From positions 3,658,001-3,722,000 of the forward strand of contig CM066307.1 of NCBI GenBank assembly GCA_033807695.1: a stretch of 64,000 nucleotides of DNA, written 5' to 3'. Positions 34,201 to 42,109 of the stretch are shown piece by piece. The notes beneath the pieces are model-generated. The model did not search any database and was not told the origin of the DNA. It saw only the letters and a program-made list of their open reading frames with translations. The position numbers and the translations under genes were made by a program. Every line of letters starts with the position of its first letter. Positions within the stretch are counted from its first letter, which is position 1. This DNA comes from Daedaleopsis sinensis. Taxonomy: Eukaryota > Basidiomycota > Agaricomycetes > Polyporales > Polyporaceae.

Positions 34201-37200
34201 TCGACTCCCCCTGCGCCGTCTACCGCGACTCTGACGCTGCCGTCGACTCCTCCTGAGCCGTCCTCGTCGACTCCTGCGCCGCCCACCGCGACTCCGACGC
34301 CGTCCTCGTCGACTCCCCCCGTGCCGTCTACCGCGACTCTGACGCTGCCGTCGACTCCTCCTGAGCCGTCCTCGTCGACTCCTGCGCCGCCCACCGCGAC
34401 TCCGACACTGTCCTCGTCGGCTCCCCCCGCGCCGCCCACCGCAACTCCGACGCCGTCCTCGTCGACTACCCCCGCGCCATCTACTGCGCCCCCTCCGGAA
34501 CACTCCTCTGACAGCCCTGCTGTTCCCGCCAACATTTCCGATTGGGTGGAGTTTTGGTCACCTTTCCTGCGGGACTCTAGCGATGATCCGGCCTGGCAAG
34601 CGTTAGTGGATACGTGGGTCGAGTTCGAGTTGAAGTTCGGCTACTTGTCCAAGGTATGTTCGTCTCTAACACATCTGCTCTTCACGGTGCTAATCGTCTT
34701 ACATTGTAGGGCCGCCTTTCTACTAAACATCGTCCCCGCGCCATTTCATGGTGGATCTCACGTGGAAGGAAGAGTGATAAGCTTCCTGATATCACCCTCC
34801 CGCAGTACGGCAAGGACTGGAAGGCGTGGTGGGTGCATATGCAACCGGCCTGGAGGCACGACCACAGTGATGATTGGCCGCTATCGACCGAACTCACTCC
34901 GGAGGACGCTGCGGCGCGCGATGGGTGGGAAGACCTGAAAGTTGCAGGACCCAACGGTATGTATATCCCATTGATCTCTGCGGCTTGGTGGCTCCGCATG
35001 ATGGGGGTAGATGATCCAGATCGCGCTCTTGTTATTGCTGAGCTGCGCTGGGTGCTCCGTGTGCTGTTCCTGTTTGCCAGGAGCAAGCGTAGCCGTTCGC
35101 GTAGTTTGTCTTCCGCATCTGAAACTCCTTCGTCAAAGCGTCAGAAGTCTACCGATTGAATTTTCTTGCTCGGCTACTACTAGTCTGTCATTGTGCCCGT
35201 TGTCATGCTCTTCGCTAAATGCTTGGTATGTACTCATTGGCTGTGATCTTGATAGTCTACCGCTATACCGTGCTCGTCTAGGTAGATTATTTACTTGGTG
35301 CTAGGGGTCTTGGTGGTCATCTTACAATAGCTTCCTTGTCCTTGCAATACAAGACTAATGGGTTTTCCTCTTGCAATAGCAAGTGAGTCAAAGTGACGTC
35401 AGTGTTGAATATGTGATGTCCACGAATGGTGATAGGCGTCTACACATGCAAACATTGGCGCTACAGTTAGGCGTTGAGTAGAGAATGAGCCCAATATGGG
35501 CAACAATGAAGGACTGATTGAATTGATGTCCCGGACATTGATCGCGGGATGCGTGTTATTGAAATCAGGGTCCTGGGCGGGGAATGCGGGGTCAGTACTA
35601 TTATAATCAGAGTCCCGGGCATTGATTACGGAGTTTGTAGTATTGAAATCAGAGTCCCAGGCAGTGAATGCGGAGTGTGTAGTATTAGAATCAGAGTCCC
35701 AGACATTGATTGCGGGGTGTATAGTATGTAATCGAGGTCCAGGGCGGGGAATGCGGAGTGCGTAATATTGTAATCGAGGTCCAGGGCGGGGAATGCGGAG
35801 TGCGTAATATTGTAATCAAGGCCCTGGGCGGGGAATGCGGAGTGCGTAGTATTGTAATCGAGGTCTAGGGCGGGGAATGCGGAGTGCGTAATATTGTAAT
35901 CGAGGTCTAGGGCGGGGAATGCGGAGTGTGCAGTACTGTAATCAAAGCCTGAGGCAGTGATTGCAGGATATGCACTATGATATTCAGAGTCCCGGGCAAT
36001 GATTGCAGGGTGAACATTATTGTTATCCTGGTCTCAGACATTTATTACAGGGTATATACTATTGGATTGGGGGTCAGGGACTGTGAAAGCGAAGTAGAGA
36101 ACTCTTGGATTGACTGCCTAAGGCTCTATAGTTACAATAGCTCTGCTGGGAATCCAAATGTCCAGGACATGTATACGTTTTCCAATGTCCCGGACGGGCC
36201 CAACAACACCAGCTATACTCTACACAGAGGTTGGTCTGTATCTATTATAGAGTATTGGTGACCACAGGTGGCAGACTGCCACGGGAACGGCGGCGGTGAC
36301 GGCTGCTCCAGGAGTGGTAGCCGGGCCCGCTGCGACCGGAGGGGGTGCAGGTGCTGCTGCCGGAGGGACCGGTGGTGGTGCTGCAGCTCCCGTTGGCGGT
36401 ACTGCAGGTACGGGAGGTGCACCGACGGCGGCTGCAGGTGTGGCTGCTGGAGGGACTCCTGACCCAGCGCAAGTCGCGCACGAAGCCGCATTGGCTGAGT
36501 GGCGCAAGGGCGAGGCGAACGTCAAACAGCTTATCACGAGCACAATCCCGGACTCACTTTTCATGAAGATCCGCGCGCAACCGAATGCGCGTGAGATCTG
36601 GAAGGCACTCGCGCAGGAGTTCGAGCGCAAGTCACGCATGGTCTCCGTTGACCTGCGGCGGCGGCTCCAGGAGCAGAAGTACTACGATCGCGACGACGCG
36701 CGGCTTCATTTCGCAAAGCTGCGCACGATGCGCGAGGACCTAGCAGCTATGGGTCAGTCCCCTTCCGAAGACGACTTCTTCGCCATCATCATGGGCTCTA
36801 TGCCCGCTTCCTACGAACCTTATCTGTCCGCCATCTCCGCTACCTCTCGAGTCACGGGCACCGTCTTGAGCCCGGACGAGCTGATGGAGGCGCTCTCTGA
36901 CGAGTATGAGCGCCGCACTTTGAGAGCGAAGAGCACGAAGCGGGGCGAAGCAACGGACGCTGCGATGTCGGCCAACGATTGGGCTGGCAACGCGAAGGGC
37001 GGGAAGAAGAAGAAAGATGTTGAATGCTACAACTGCAAGAAGCGCGGGCATTTCAAGTCGGAGTGCTGGGCGCCAGGAGGAGGAAAGGAAGGCCAAGGTC
37101 CAAAGGGCAAGTCGAAGCCCAAGGAGACTGCCGCCGCCGCCGCCGCCACGGAGACGAAGGACGAGTCGTGGTTCACGCGTGTCGCGGCACCAGACCCGTA

Positions 37201-38785
37201 CTGGGGCATGCCGGACTTGCAGTCGGTTTCAAGCTCGGACTCGGTGGCTAGCAAAATCAACCACCGGCACGCGGATTTTCCGGACGACGCGTTCAGCAAC
37301 AATGAAGTTCACGAGTCGTACCTTGACGACAAATTGCTGGGAGCAAAGAGCCACGCGCTGCTCGCGCAAGACCTGTCCACCACAGACGAGGTCATTCTTT
37401 TTGACTCCGGAGCTACACGCCACATGTCCTCGTACCGCGACAAGTTCATCAACTACGTCGATATCCCCCCGCGGTCCATCCACGCCGCGGACAACCATGT
37501 TTTCAAGGCCGTCGGAAAAGGTGACATGAACGTCGACCTCCCGAACGGCACAGGCAGCACGCGGGTAACCCTCCGGGATGTTCTCTATGCACCAACAATG
37601 GGTGTTACCCTCATCTCGATCTCCCGCGTAACGGTTGCCGGTACAGCGGTTATCTTCAAGGACGACGTATGCCGCATCTCACGCGCAGACGGAACGACCA
37701 TTGCGGTCATCCCGCGCTCGAACGGCCTGTATCGCCTTCGGATTCCGCGCAGCGAGACCGCAGCACCAGCTGTAACGCAAACAGACGGACGTGTTCGGAC
37801 TGTTACACGTGCAGAGCTTCACCGCGAGCTCGGGCACATCGCGCCTGAGGCTGCGCGTGACATGGTCGCTCGCAGAGCTGTTGAAGGGCTTATCTTGGCA
37901 AGCACGGATGGGCCGGTTGGGGACTGTGAATCCTGCGCTGCCGGCAAGACCACGCGGAAGGCCATTTTGACCGAGCGTGTACGCCCTCCAGCAAGTGCTG
38001 TTGGTGACGAGGTCCATGCCGATGTCTGGGGGCCCTCTTCTACTCGTACCCTCGGTGGACGTCAATACTACTCAATGTTCACTGATGACGCCTCCCGATA
38101 CTCCTCTCTTCATCTCATGCGCACGAAAGACGAGACCCTGTCGTCTTTTCGTAAGGTCCGGGGCTTCTACCTGACGCAGAAGGGCGCACGCATTCGGTGC
38201 TTGCACTCCGATCGGGGTGGCGAGTTTCTGAGCGCGGACTTCGCGAAGCTGCTGGACGACGATGGGACGGTCAGGAAGCTCACGGCGCATGACACACCGG
38301 AGTACAACGGAGTGGCAGAGCGGGGAAATCGTACCGTGATGGAGAAGGTTCGTGCGATGTTGCACGACGCGGGGCTGCCCAAGGCGCTGTGGGGGGAGGC
38401 CGCTCTTCATGCGGTGTACCTCAAGAACCGGACACCGACCCGTGCACTTGATGGCAAGACGCCGTTTGAGGCCTTTTGGAGGCGTAAGCCTAACCTCGCG
38501 CACCTCCACGTGTGGGGTTGCCGGGTCCGCGTACATTCACCAGGCGGGTCGAAGCTGTCGGGAAGGGCGGAAGAAGCGCATTGGGTCGGATTCGACGAGG
38601 AATCTGACGCACACCGCGTCTACTGGCCAAAGCGCCGCACGGTGACGGTCGAGCGCAGTGTGGTCTTCCCAAATGTGGACAAGGATGTCGAGGTGCAGCT
38701 TGAGGGGGAGTGTTGGAGTTCGAGGGTGTCGCGGGCAAGCCATGCGCGAGCTCGCGACAAGGTGCGCGATTGTTCTTGTTCTACG
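22207..38785 (+). CDS. Copia Gag-protease-integrase, split by KDZ transposon
   Basis: The N-terminal piece (ATG at 22207, MSNVKLANDSV) ends TTQT at the KDZ target duplication. The frame resumes at 36278 with ATGTAAVTAAPG. The continuing frame has a Gly/Ala-rich linker, a Gag helical block (LITSTIPDSLFMKIRAQPNA), a CCHC knuckle CYNCKKRGHFKSEC near 37026, and the protease site LFDSGATRHMSS near 37400. It then has a pre-integrase zinc region (HRELGHIAPEA...CESCAAGK) and an integrase core with DEVHADVWGP, FTDDASRY, HSDRGGEF and PEYNGVAERGNRTV (D, D, E all present). After the region FPNVDKDVEVQ the frame meets the purine tract and ends inside the LTR. No reverse transcriptase or RNase H sequence exists between integrase and LTR. 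Such an element would need an enzyme supplied in trans. Confidence 0.9.
22393..23130 (+). repeat. Left terminal inverted arm of the KDZ transposon
   Basis: The arm matches 35523-36270 inverted. From about 22690 it consists of roughly 42-bp units built on CCTAGACCTCGATTACAATA and ACGCACTCCGCATTCCC. The units continue to about 23270, beyond the part shared with the right arm. Subterminal arrays like this usually bind the transposase, which is inference here. Confidence 0.85.
23594..29283 (-). CDS. KDZ transposase (CxC2 type), probably defective
   Basis: The ATG at 29283 opens MHKPKNKSGSKRKYAS. Conserved blocks follow in order: WLPLREEFVEE near 28840; the Cys cluster CSQCKDRTLAEFRCEDC near 28750; LGHGGSACHHP near 28520; FPATTRRPSTMFTFHVLD near 28370; CPVCPHPGKNIPNDW near 28030; VELGPGWSYYVEE near 27850; CSVEHNAIIRANIRKEGY near 27690; GAVLCARHALVRRNGAGDL near 27610. 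The RNase H-like core then has YADMDYIFF, ISYDIACQW near 27450 and GRTYGEGIESHWSHMNP near 27260. The C-terminal part includes LQEKRYVLFRRIRLWREIQ near 25190, LRVSNGVMSLKAKELRLRI, RYRAARTALFSLDPN and RWEEEVLLLEEEMKR. It ends at 23594 after an Asp-rich tail. The LTR element 25704-27113 sits in an intron (donor GTGAGTGAAC). Near 25610 and 25325 the frame changes without usable splice sites, so I expect a non-functional copy. A 27-bp repeat (APDAVSAPH) lies at 24170-24265. Confidence 0.85.
25704..25885 (-). repeat. TR-GAG 3' LTR
   Basis: This 182-bp LTR appears identical to 26932-27113. Read on the minus strand it begins TGTTGAAAG and ends CCTAATA. Confidence 0.95.
25886..25895 (-). promoter_or_regulatory. 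TR-GAG polypurine tract
   Basis: TTAAGGGGCG on the minus strand directly precedes the 3' LTR. It is short but in the expected place. Confidence 0.5.
25920..26756 (-). CDS. gag: Copia-type Gag of the mini retrotransposon
   Basis: This is a single uninterrupted frame of 278 codons from an ATG at 26756 (MDERPSQHRITQLIEGNYEV) to TAA at 25920. The N-terminal half matches the copia/UBN2 Gag layout: NYEVWRVQMSSILVALDLWD, a helical block with MWEALEQVH and LSLRRSFLRMVKNEDESA, and LSPDYAPVLTQLESLPF. One CCHC zinc knuckle, CHLCGGVGHYIREC, lies near 26090, and a basic tail rich in Lys/Arg/Gly follows. Gag packages the RNA into particles. With no other gene present, the intact frame suggests selection on Gag itself or very recent insertion. 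It is the only protein between the two 182-bp LTRs. Confidence 0.92.
   Translation of the reverse strand: MDERPSQHRITQLIEGNYEVWRVQMSSILVALDLWDVVRPSSEVPTEEMIPKGPKGVREQQKKRELARSKIILAIDPSQVPFVLGMENPREMWEALEQVHRSSSVNSALSLRRSFLRMVKNEDESAIGWIGRVRARALELSHTPCPATTIDIILVITEGLSPDYAPVLTQLESLPFDSLTISAVTTRITGFEAQLRRAQASASDFSSAHALVARGEVTCHLCGGVGHYIRECPTPKSFAKPKKTRGREEEGGDGEGRLSSHVARFGIDDSDTEVLRLY
26920..26931 (-). promoter_or_regulatory. TR-GAG primer-binding site, half-tRNA(iMet) type
   Basis: GGTTATGAGCCC on the minus strand is identical to the primer site of the host copia element at 22140-22151. It is complementary to the anticodon arm of initiator tRNA-Met. Confidence 0.75.
26932..27113 (-). repeat. 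TR-GAG 5' LTR
   Basis: This is the 182-bp direct partner of 25704-25885. The primer-binding site follows directly on its inner side. Confidence 0.95.
29284..29978. other. Spacer inside KDZ transposon, no gene seen
   Basis: This lies between the start of the transposase gene and the end of the next minus-strand gene. It should contain the transposase promoter. I see no recognisable element beyond scattered short direct repeats such as CTACTTGACTCTCCA near 29672 and 29690. Confidence 0.5.
29979..31220 (-). CDS. KDZ cargo gene: Pro-rich protein with RNase H1 N-terminal domain
   Basis: The likely start is an ATG at 31220, giving MR, with a short intron (GTAAGT...TTGCAG) to VSSQSAPSPDPYDAG. A long disordered region rich in Pro, Ala, Ser and Thr follows, with repeats such as PAPVAPAVPAVPVAPATP, then GPIAFNPIDDSDSKRTRYEEY. 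A second intron of about 50 nt leads to YETIDPYDPNYRDKWYAVV. The C-terminal domain KWYAVVSGTRVGVYRLW, continued after a third intron by EQASDYVLKHRGNRYKGHNS and YRAALDHYMHAKREY, matches the RNase H1 N-terminal (caulimovirus viroplasmin-like) fold. That fold binds RNA:DNA hybrids or double-stranded RNA. The stop TGA is at 29979-29981. No RNase H catalytic domain follows. It is divergent from the plus-strand cargo gene, with about 190 nt between starts. The domain assignment is confident, but the role in transposition is unknown. Confidence 0.75.
31413..35159 (+). CDS. KDZ cargo gene of unknown function, split by MITE-1
   Basis: The ATG at 31413 gives MPRGRWTTVEQDRFLEPHIP. After DYLE the second copy of MITE-1 intervenes, and the frame continues at 32341 with VKDTLKQKRKFITTRMNTF. 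Introns near 32499-32560, 32902-32955 and 33080-33138 connect IYNWYYNATRATG, LEELEKHTGWKGTILVGGW and ITHRGVTKDTNQSWPEFEPK. A long disordered region follows, with an Asp/Lys/Glu repeat (about 33755-33865) and a 36-residue Thr/Pro/Ser tandem repeat (about 34150-34480). The conserved C-terminal part is WVEFWSPFLRDSSDD, then an intron near 34655-34709, then PRAISWWISRGRKSD, YGKDWKAWWVHMQPAW, GWEDLKVAGPNGMY and a tail with KRSRSRSLSS. The stop is at 35159. Similar proteins with this W-rich end are common uncharacterised proteins in Agaricomycetes. I know no function and see no enzyme motif. The Ser/Arg-rich basic tail suggests nuclear location. Confidence 0.75.
31486..32332 (+). mobile_element. MITE-1 copy B, hAT-like non-autonomous element, 847 bp
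   Basis: The ends are a perfect 11-bp inverted repeat, TAAGGCTGAAC and GTTCAGCCTTA, with the 8-bp target duplication TCTTGAGG at 31478-31485 and 32333-32340. It has the same length as copy A at 4183-5029 and differs at about three sites. It is inserted in the first coding exon of the KDZ cargo gene, between DYLE and VKD. The left junction reads GAG followed by GTAAGG and the right end reads TTCAG, then CTTGAG. These are usable splice sites, and joining at CTTGAG restores the original coding sequence exactly. Confidence 0.92.
34150..34480 (+). repeat. 108-bp coding tandem repeat (36 residues, about 3 copies)
   Basis: Starts of the word CGTCCTCGTCGACTCCTGCG recur at 34151, 34259 and 34367, a period of exactly 108. 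It encodes Ser/Thr/Pro-rich units in the KDZ cargo protein. The last copy is diverged. Confidence 0.85.
35523..36270 (-). repeat. Right terminal inverted arm of the KDZ transposon
   Basis: This is the inverted counterpart of the left arm with the same 42-bp unit array (GGGCGGGGAATGCGGAGTGCG words). It ends at the target duplication. Confidence 0.85.
38700..38710 (+). promoter_or_regulatory. Copia polypurine tract
   Basis: TTGAGGGGGAG directly precedes the 3' LTR. It lies in frame with the end of the integrase region because RT and RNase H are missing. Confidence 0.7.
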
Positions 38786-39062
38786 GACTCCTGTCGCATA
38801 CGTTTTGTGCTGATTCATAGCGGTGCATCCGCGTCTCGCGGATGCCCGATCCTACGATACACGTCTTGTACTTACAATGTACTTATACGCGCCGGATTGC
38901 GCTCGTTCACCTCAGTCCTGCGAATACAGACTGAGGTGAGTATCGTGTTACTGATTACTACTCGATTACCTTACTGATTAGCACCTTTAGATTGTCGTTC
39001 TATAGGTACCTAGTTTTGTATAGATTAGTCCTGCGAATACAGACTGAGATTGTCGTTCTATA
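38711..39062 (+). repeat. Copia 3' LTR
   Basis: This is the 352-bp direct copy of 21788-22139 with about six visible substitutions. It is followed by the GAGTG target duplication. Confidence 0.93.
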
Positions 39063-39099
39063 GAGTGGTATATGGGCGATGTATCTTCTTGAAATATCA

Positions 39100-39180
39100 A
39101 GGTCATATGGAGTAGTGGTTGGATGCAGCGGTCAGTTGATGAGGCTAGTGATGTCTAGGGTTCAAATTCTGGTGGGTCCA
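39100..39180 (+). repeat. tRNA-like (SINE-head-like) segment, right copy
   Basis: The A-box-like TGGAGTAGTGG is at 39108-39118 and the B box GGTTCAAATTC, with one change from consensus, is at 39159-39169. It is the inverted counterpart of 21448-21530 in the other arm of the foldback element. Confidence 0.5.
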
Positions 39181-39457
39181 ATTCTATTTCGCATTTTTCC
39201 CTGCTCTACCCGGGGCAATACCTCATTCTTGACCATTGAATTCACCTTTTAAGAGGTTTCAGAGCATGAGGAGGGTCTACTCATGGCACCACTCATACCA
39301 CATTGCTACTATTATGGTGAAATTGTACCACAAATTAGTACCAATTTGTACTAGTATTTTGACCCCCCTAGATATATCTGACATATCTGACACTTATGCA
39401 ATTTTTGCCATTGTAGTACAAATTATTGCAAATGTGCAAAGGAGGTTTTTCCAGATG

Positions 39458-40061
39458 CAGTTGGCTGGACGTGTCCGGCATCGCGTACTTATCGGCAGGG
39501 GCACGACTCGGACCGCGCGATCGGCACCGTTCAAGTTGGGTTCTCCGCGGCCGTCATGCGTCACTGGTGGTGCGGGCGCTGGAAGCGCACCGCGTGTCGG
39601 TGTCGGTGGCGTACTTGCTGCGGACGATGTTGGACGTGGACTTGAACATGGTCAGGGACGTGAGCGCGCCTGCGAGGTGCAGGGGATGCGGACTCGTGCG
39701 GTAGTCCCGGCCTAGACAAGGGTGATGGGCAGGGTGAGTCTGGGGTAGGGGATCGCAAGCTCGGGGGAGGCCCGTTCACGGCGCTGTGACCGTTGACGAA
39801 CATGTTCGGGGGGGTGTCGACGTGATTCTCGACCTTATCCGGGGGCGCAGGGCGGTTGGGGTTTGTAGGTTGTGTGTACAACGTACTCATTGATATACGT
39901 GCGTCGTGCTACAGATATTCTGTTGCCGCGCTGTCCGCGACGAGCTAGCTATGCATAGTTGCGCGATGAATCCATACTGTATAGCTCTCCATGAGAGCAA
40001 AGGGTCACAGTCAGTGGCAAGCCGATTCGCGCCATCGTATGGAGAGAACGCTGTGATTATG
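39458..40061. other. Intergenic, no gene supported
   Basis: An open plus-strand stretch at about 39470-39712 (frame with RGRHASLVVRALEAHRVSV) has coding-like composition but no start, intron partner or known domain. It may be the remnant of the sequence into which the foldback element inserted. The rest holds nothing I can identify. Confidence 0.35.
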
Positions 40062-41724
40062 TTATGAGAAGTCCGAACACTCCTCGTTATACAGTACAGA
40101 TGTCTCGCTAACCAACACCTGCACATCATCTGTGGCACTACCTCTGACCACATCGAGTACAGCCCACAACGATGACGGATTGTAGTAATGGATCCACACC
40201 TGCTGGAGTGACGGTGCCATCGTCCGGGCGAAGATTGTAGCGCAAGCATTAATGGCGATCCAGAATGGGCGCGCATGCCGGGATAAACGTGATCCAGGAA
40301 AGGGTGTACTGGGCAAATCAAGGTGCAGCTTCAGCAGTTGCAGTGCAGTGAGAGAGCGCAGCGGGCTAGCAATACCGTCCTGCGTACAAAATGGCATATT
40401 AGAGTAGGCACTATTACGTTACACGTGGACTCACAATAGGCACGTGGTCGTCATCTTCTTGATAACGGTGGAGTTCGAGAGTTGTGAGGAGCGGAAACTT
40501 CGCGACGAGCTCCCCGAGGAGGTCAGTGTCCCCTGCGTCGTCCATATATTCAATATCGAGTTTGCGGAGGCGAGGAGTGCGGATAGAGCGGAAGATGCGC
40601 AGCAGGGACGATGCGGTAGTGATAGGAAGTGCTGGTCTTATCCAGCGTCTCCAACCGATTCTGGTCGCGAGCAACTTACGGACACATGTGTGAGGCCACG
40701 GGTGCAGCACAAGCGTCTGCAAAGAATCGGGTAGATGAGCGTAGATTTTATCGTCGGGTGACGGGTTCGACACCGAGAGGTGTTCGAGGCTAGGCCACGG
40801 GAACTCGACGTCGACATCGCCGGGCCAAACCAGCCGTGCATCAGATCCCTCGGGCTCAGAGAGTGCAAGTACCAGAACCTGAAGGCTGGTGAGATGTCCA
40901 AAGAGAGTGATGATGGGCGTAGATGGATCGGTCCAGCGTTCGCCATATATCTTCAGCTCGCGCAACCGAGGCCATTCTAGAGTTGAGATGGTCTTGATCG
41001 GCGCGGATTCTGCGGGTAGCCACAGTGTCTCGAGCGACCCATACAACGCGCGAAGCAAAGCGTCGATACACTCCGCCTCGGGAAGGAGCGTCCATGGCTT
41101 GCGAACCTCGCCAAGTCCATATGTCAGGGAAGTGATGGGAGTGGGTGAGCGAAAACGAGGGGTTTTAGAGTCGGGCAGTTTAGGAGATATAAAGAGCCAT
41201 TTGACCTCGAAGGTATGCAAATTGGGAAGAGAGAGAAAGCCTCTCAAAGTTCTCCAGGTGAGTCCATGGCCGTAGTAGTGAGGAAAGTATGCGCGGACGC
41301 TCAGAGTTGCGAGGTGGGGCATTTGCAGAAGAGCGCTCCTGAGTCGCCGACTATTAAGGATGGGGCATATGACGTCGCGCTCCTCTGGCGGCTCAAGCAC
41401 TTGGTGAAAGAAGGGGGGATTTGACGTATCGCTGTCTGTGCAGCGACAGTACAGTGTAAGCTTTCTGTAACATGGTACATTAGTATATAGTAGACGCAGC
41501 TGGTGTCGAGATACAGCGACATACCTGATGTACGTCCATAGGGTTTGAGGAACGAAAAGAGACGACGAGAAAGTGCCATGATTAGGTCTAAAACTATGCA
41601 CGCAGGAGCGGTACAGCACGGGTGCGGAGGTATCGTGAAACCAGTGACACGTCGCCAAAACTGGAGTCAAGGCTTTCATCTCTCGAAGTTCTTCGAAAAT
41701 TTGCAGCAGAATGTCATAGTCCAA
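40062..41724 (-). CDS. F-box/LRR-type protein (5' end uncertain)
   Basis: Reading on the minus strand, the exon beginning near 41735 has the F-box core LDYDILLQIFEELREMKAL. LRR-like blocks follow: MPHLATLSVRAYFPHYYGHG, LLRALYGSLETLWLP, EWPRLRELKIYGERWTDPST, FPWPSLEHLSVSNPSPDDKI and LRKLDIEYMDD. A 51-nt intron (GTGAGT near 40434, ACGCAG near 40383) joins the last exon, DGIASPLRSLTALQLLKLHL, with a stop at 40062. F-box proteins recruit substrates to SCF ubiquitin ligases, and in Agaricomycetes this LRR type is a large family. There is no in-frame ATG before the F-box. A TTACAG acceptor just upstream at 41736 suggests a short unseen first exon. The order of blocks matches the gene at 52881-54582 closely, so the two are paralogues. 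Confidence 0.75.
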
Positions 41725-42109
41725 GGTGAGTATCCTGTAAGAGTGTCAGAGACTATTGACGCAGGTCATAAAACGTGGTACTGACGACACTGAGGACTTA
41801 GACTCCATATTTTTCTGGTGGTGGCGATTCTGAGGGTCGCCCGGGGGACGTCGACGTGGGTATGGCGCCCAAGCCAACACAGCCATGCACAGCCACCCGA
41901 TACCACAGTAGCAAACAGCCTTGGGTAGGGCGGCTTGAAACGAGTCCGAGTCCGAGTCATCACCTCCACACGTACAGCTCTGGACTACAGTTCGGCCTCA
42001 TCTTTTACATATACAAGAAGCTCAACAACCTTGTATATTCTAAGCAATATTTCTTACTGCTCGGTCGCTTCAACTTGGCTTCAACAGCACGGACTCGGTG
42101 ACACAAAGC

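Larger units (their letters stand above)
22393..36270. mobile_element. KDZ-type DNA transposon, 13.9 kb, with two cargo genes
   Basis: The inverted ends are CACCTGTGGTCACC (22393-22406) and GGTGACCACAGGTG (36257-36270), flanked by the 7-bp target duplication GCAGACT at 22386-22392 and 36271-36277. Removal restores the copia gag frame. Long inverted arms (22393 to about 23130, about 35523 to 36270) are filled with tandem units of about 42 bp. Inside are a KDZ transposase gene (minus, 23594-29283), a gene for a protein with an RNase H1 N-terminal type domain (minus, 29979-31220) and an unknown multi-exon gene (plus, 31413-35159). KDZ elements are known from basidiomycetes, where they are often large and may carry extra genes. 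Two younger insertions lie inside. Confidence 0.88.
21788..39062 (+). mobile_element. Copia-type LTR retrotransposon lacking RT and RNase H
   Basis: Two 352-bp direct LTRs (21788-22139, 38711-39062) differ at about six positions that I can count. They start TGTTGGAG and end TTCTATA, that is TG...TA rather than TG...CA. The target duplication is GAGTG at 21783-21787 and 39063-39067. The empty site is confirmed by the inverted arm near 21564, which reads continuously through this point. The primer site GGTTATGAGCCC and a purine tract are present. The coding region has gag, protease and integrase only, and the integrase C-terminal part runs directly into the purine tract. The KDZ transposon 22393-36270 interrupts gag. 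Confidence 0.93.
21147..39457. mobile_element. Foldback-like element with tRNA-like arms, split by copia
   Basis: Without the copia insertion the element is about 1.03 kb and close to palindromic. The left arm is 21147 to about 21630, and the right arm is 21716-21787 plus 39068-39457. The outer ends are CATCTGGAAAAACCTCC and its complement, GGAGGTTTTTCCAGATG. Each arm also holds the word GAATTCAATGGTCAAGAATG, a tRNA-like promoter segment and the inner block CCACTCCTTCCTGGACTT. The arms have diverged in the zones 21190-21385 and 39240-39425. I found no coding sequence and no clear target duplication. The family is unknown to me. Confidence 0.65.
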
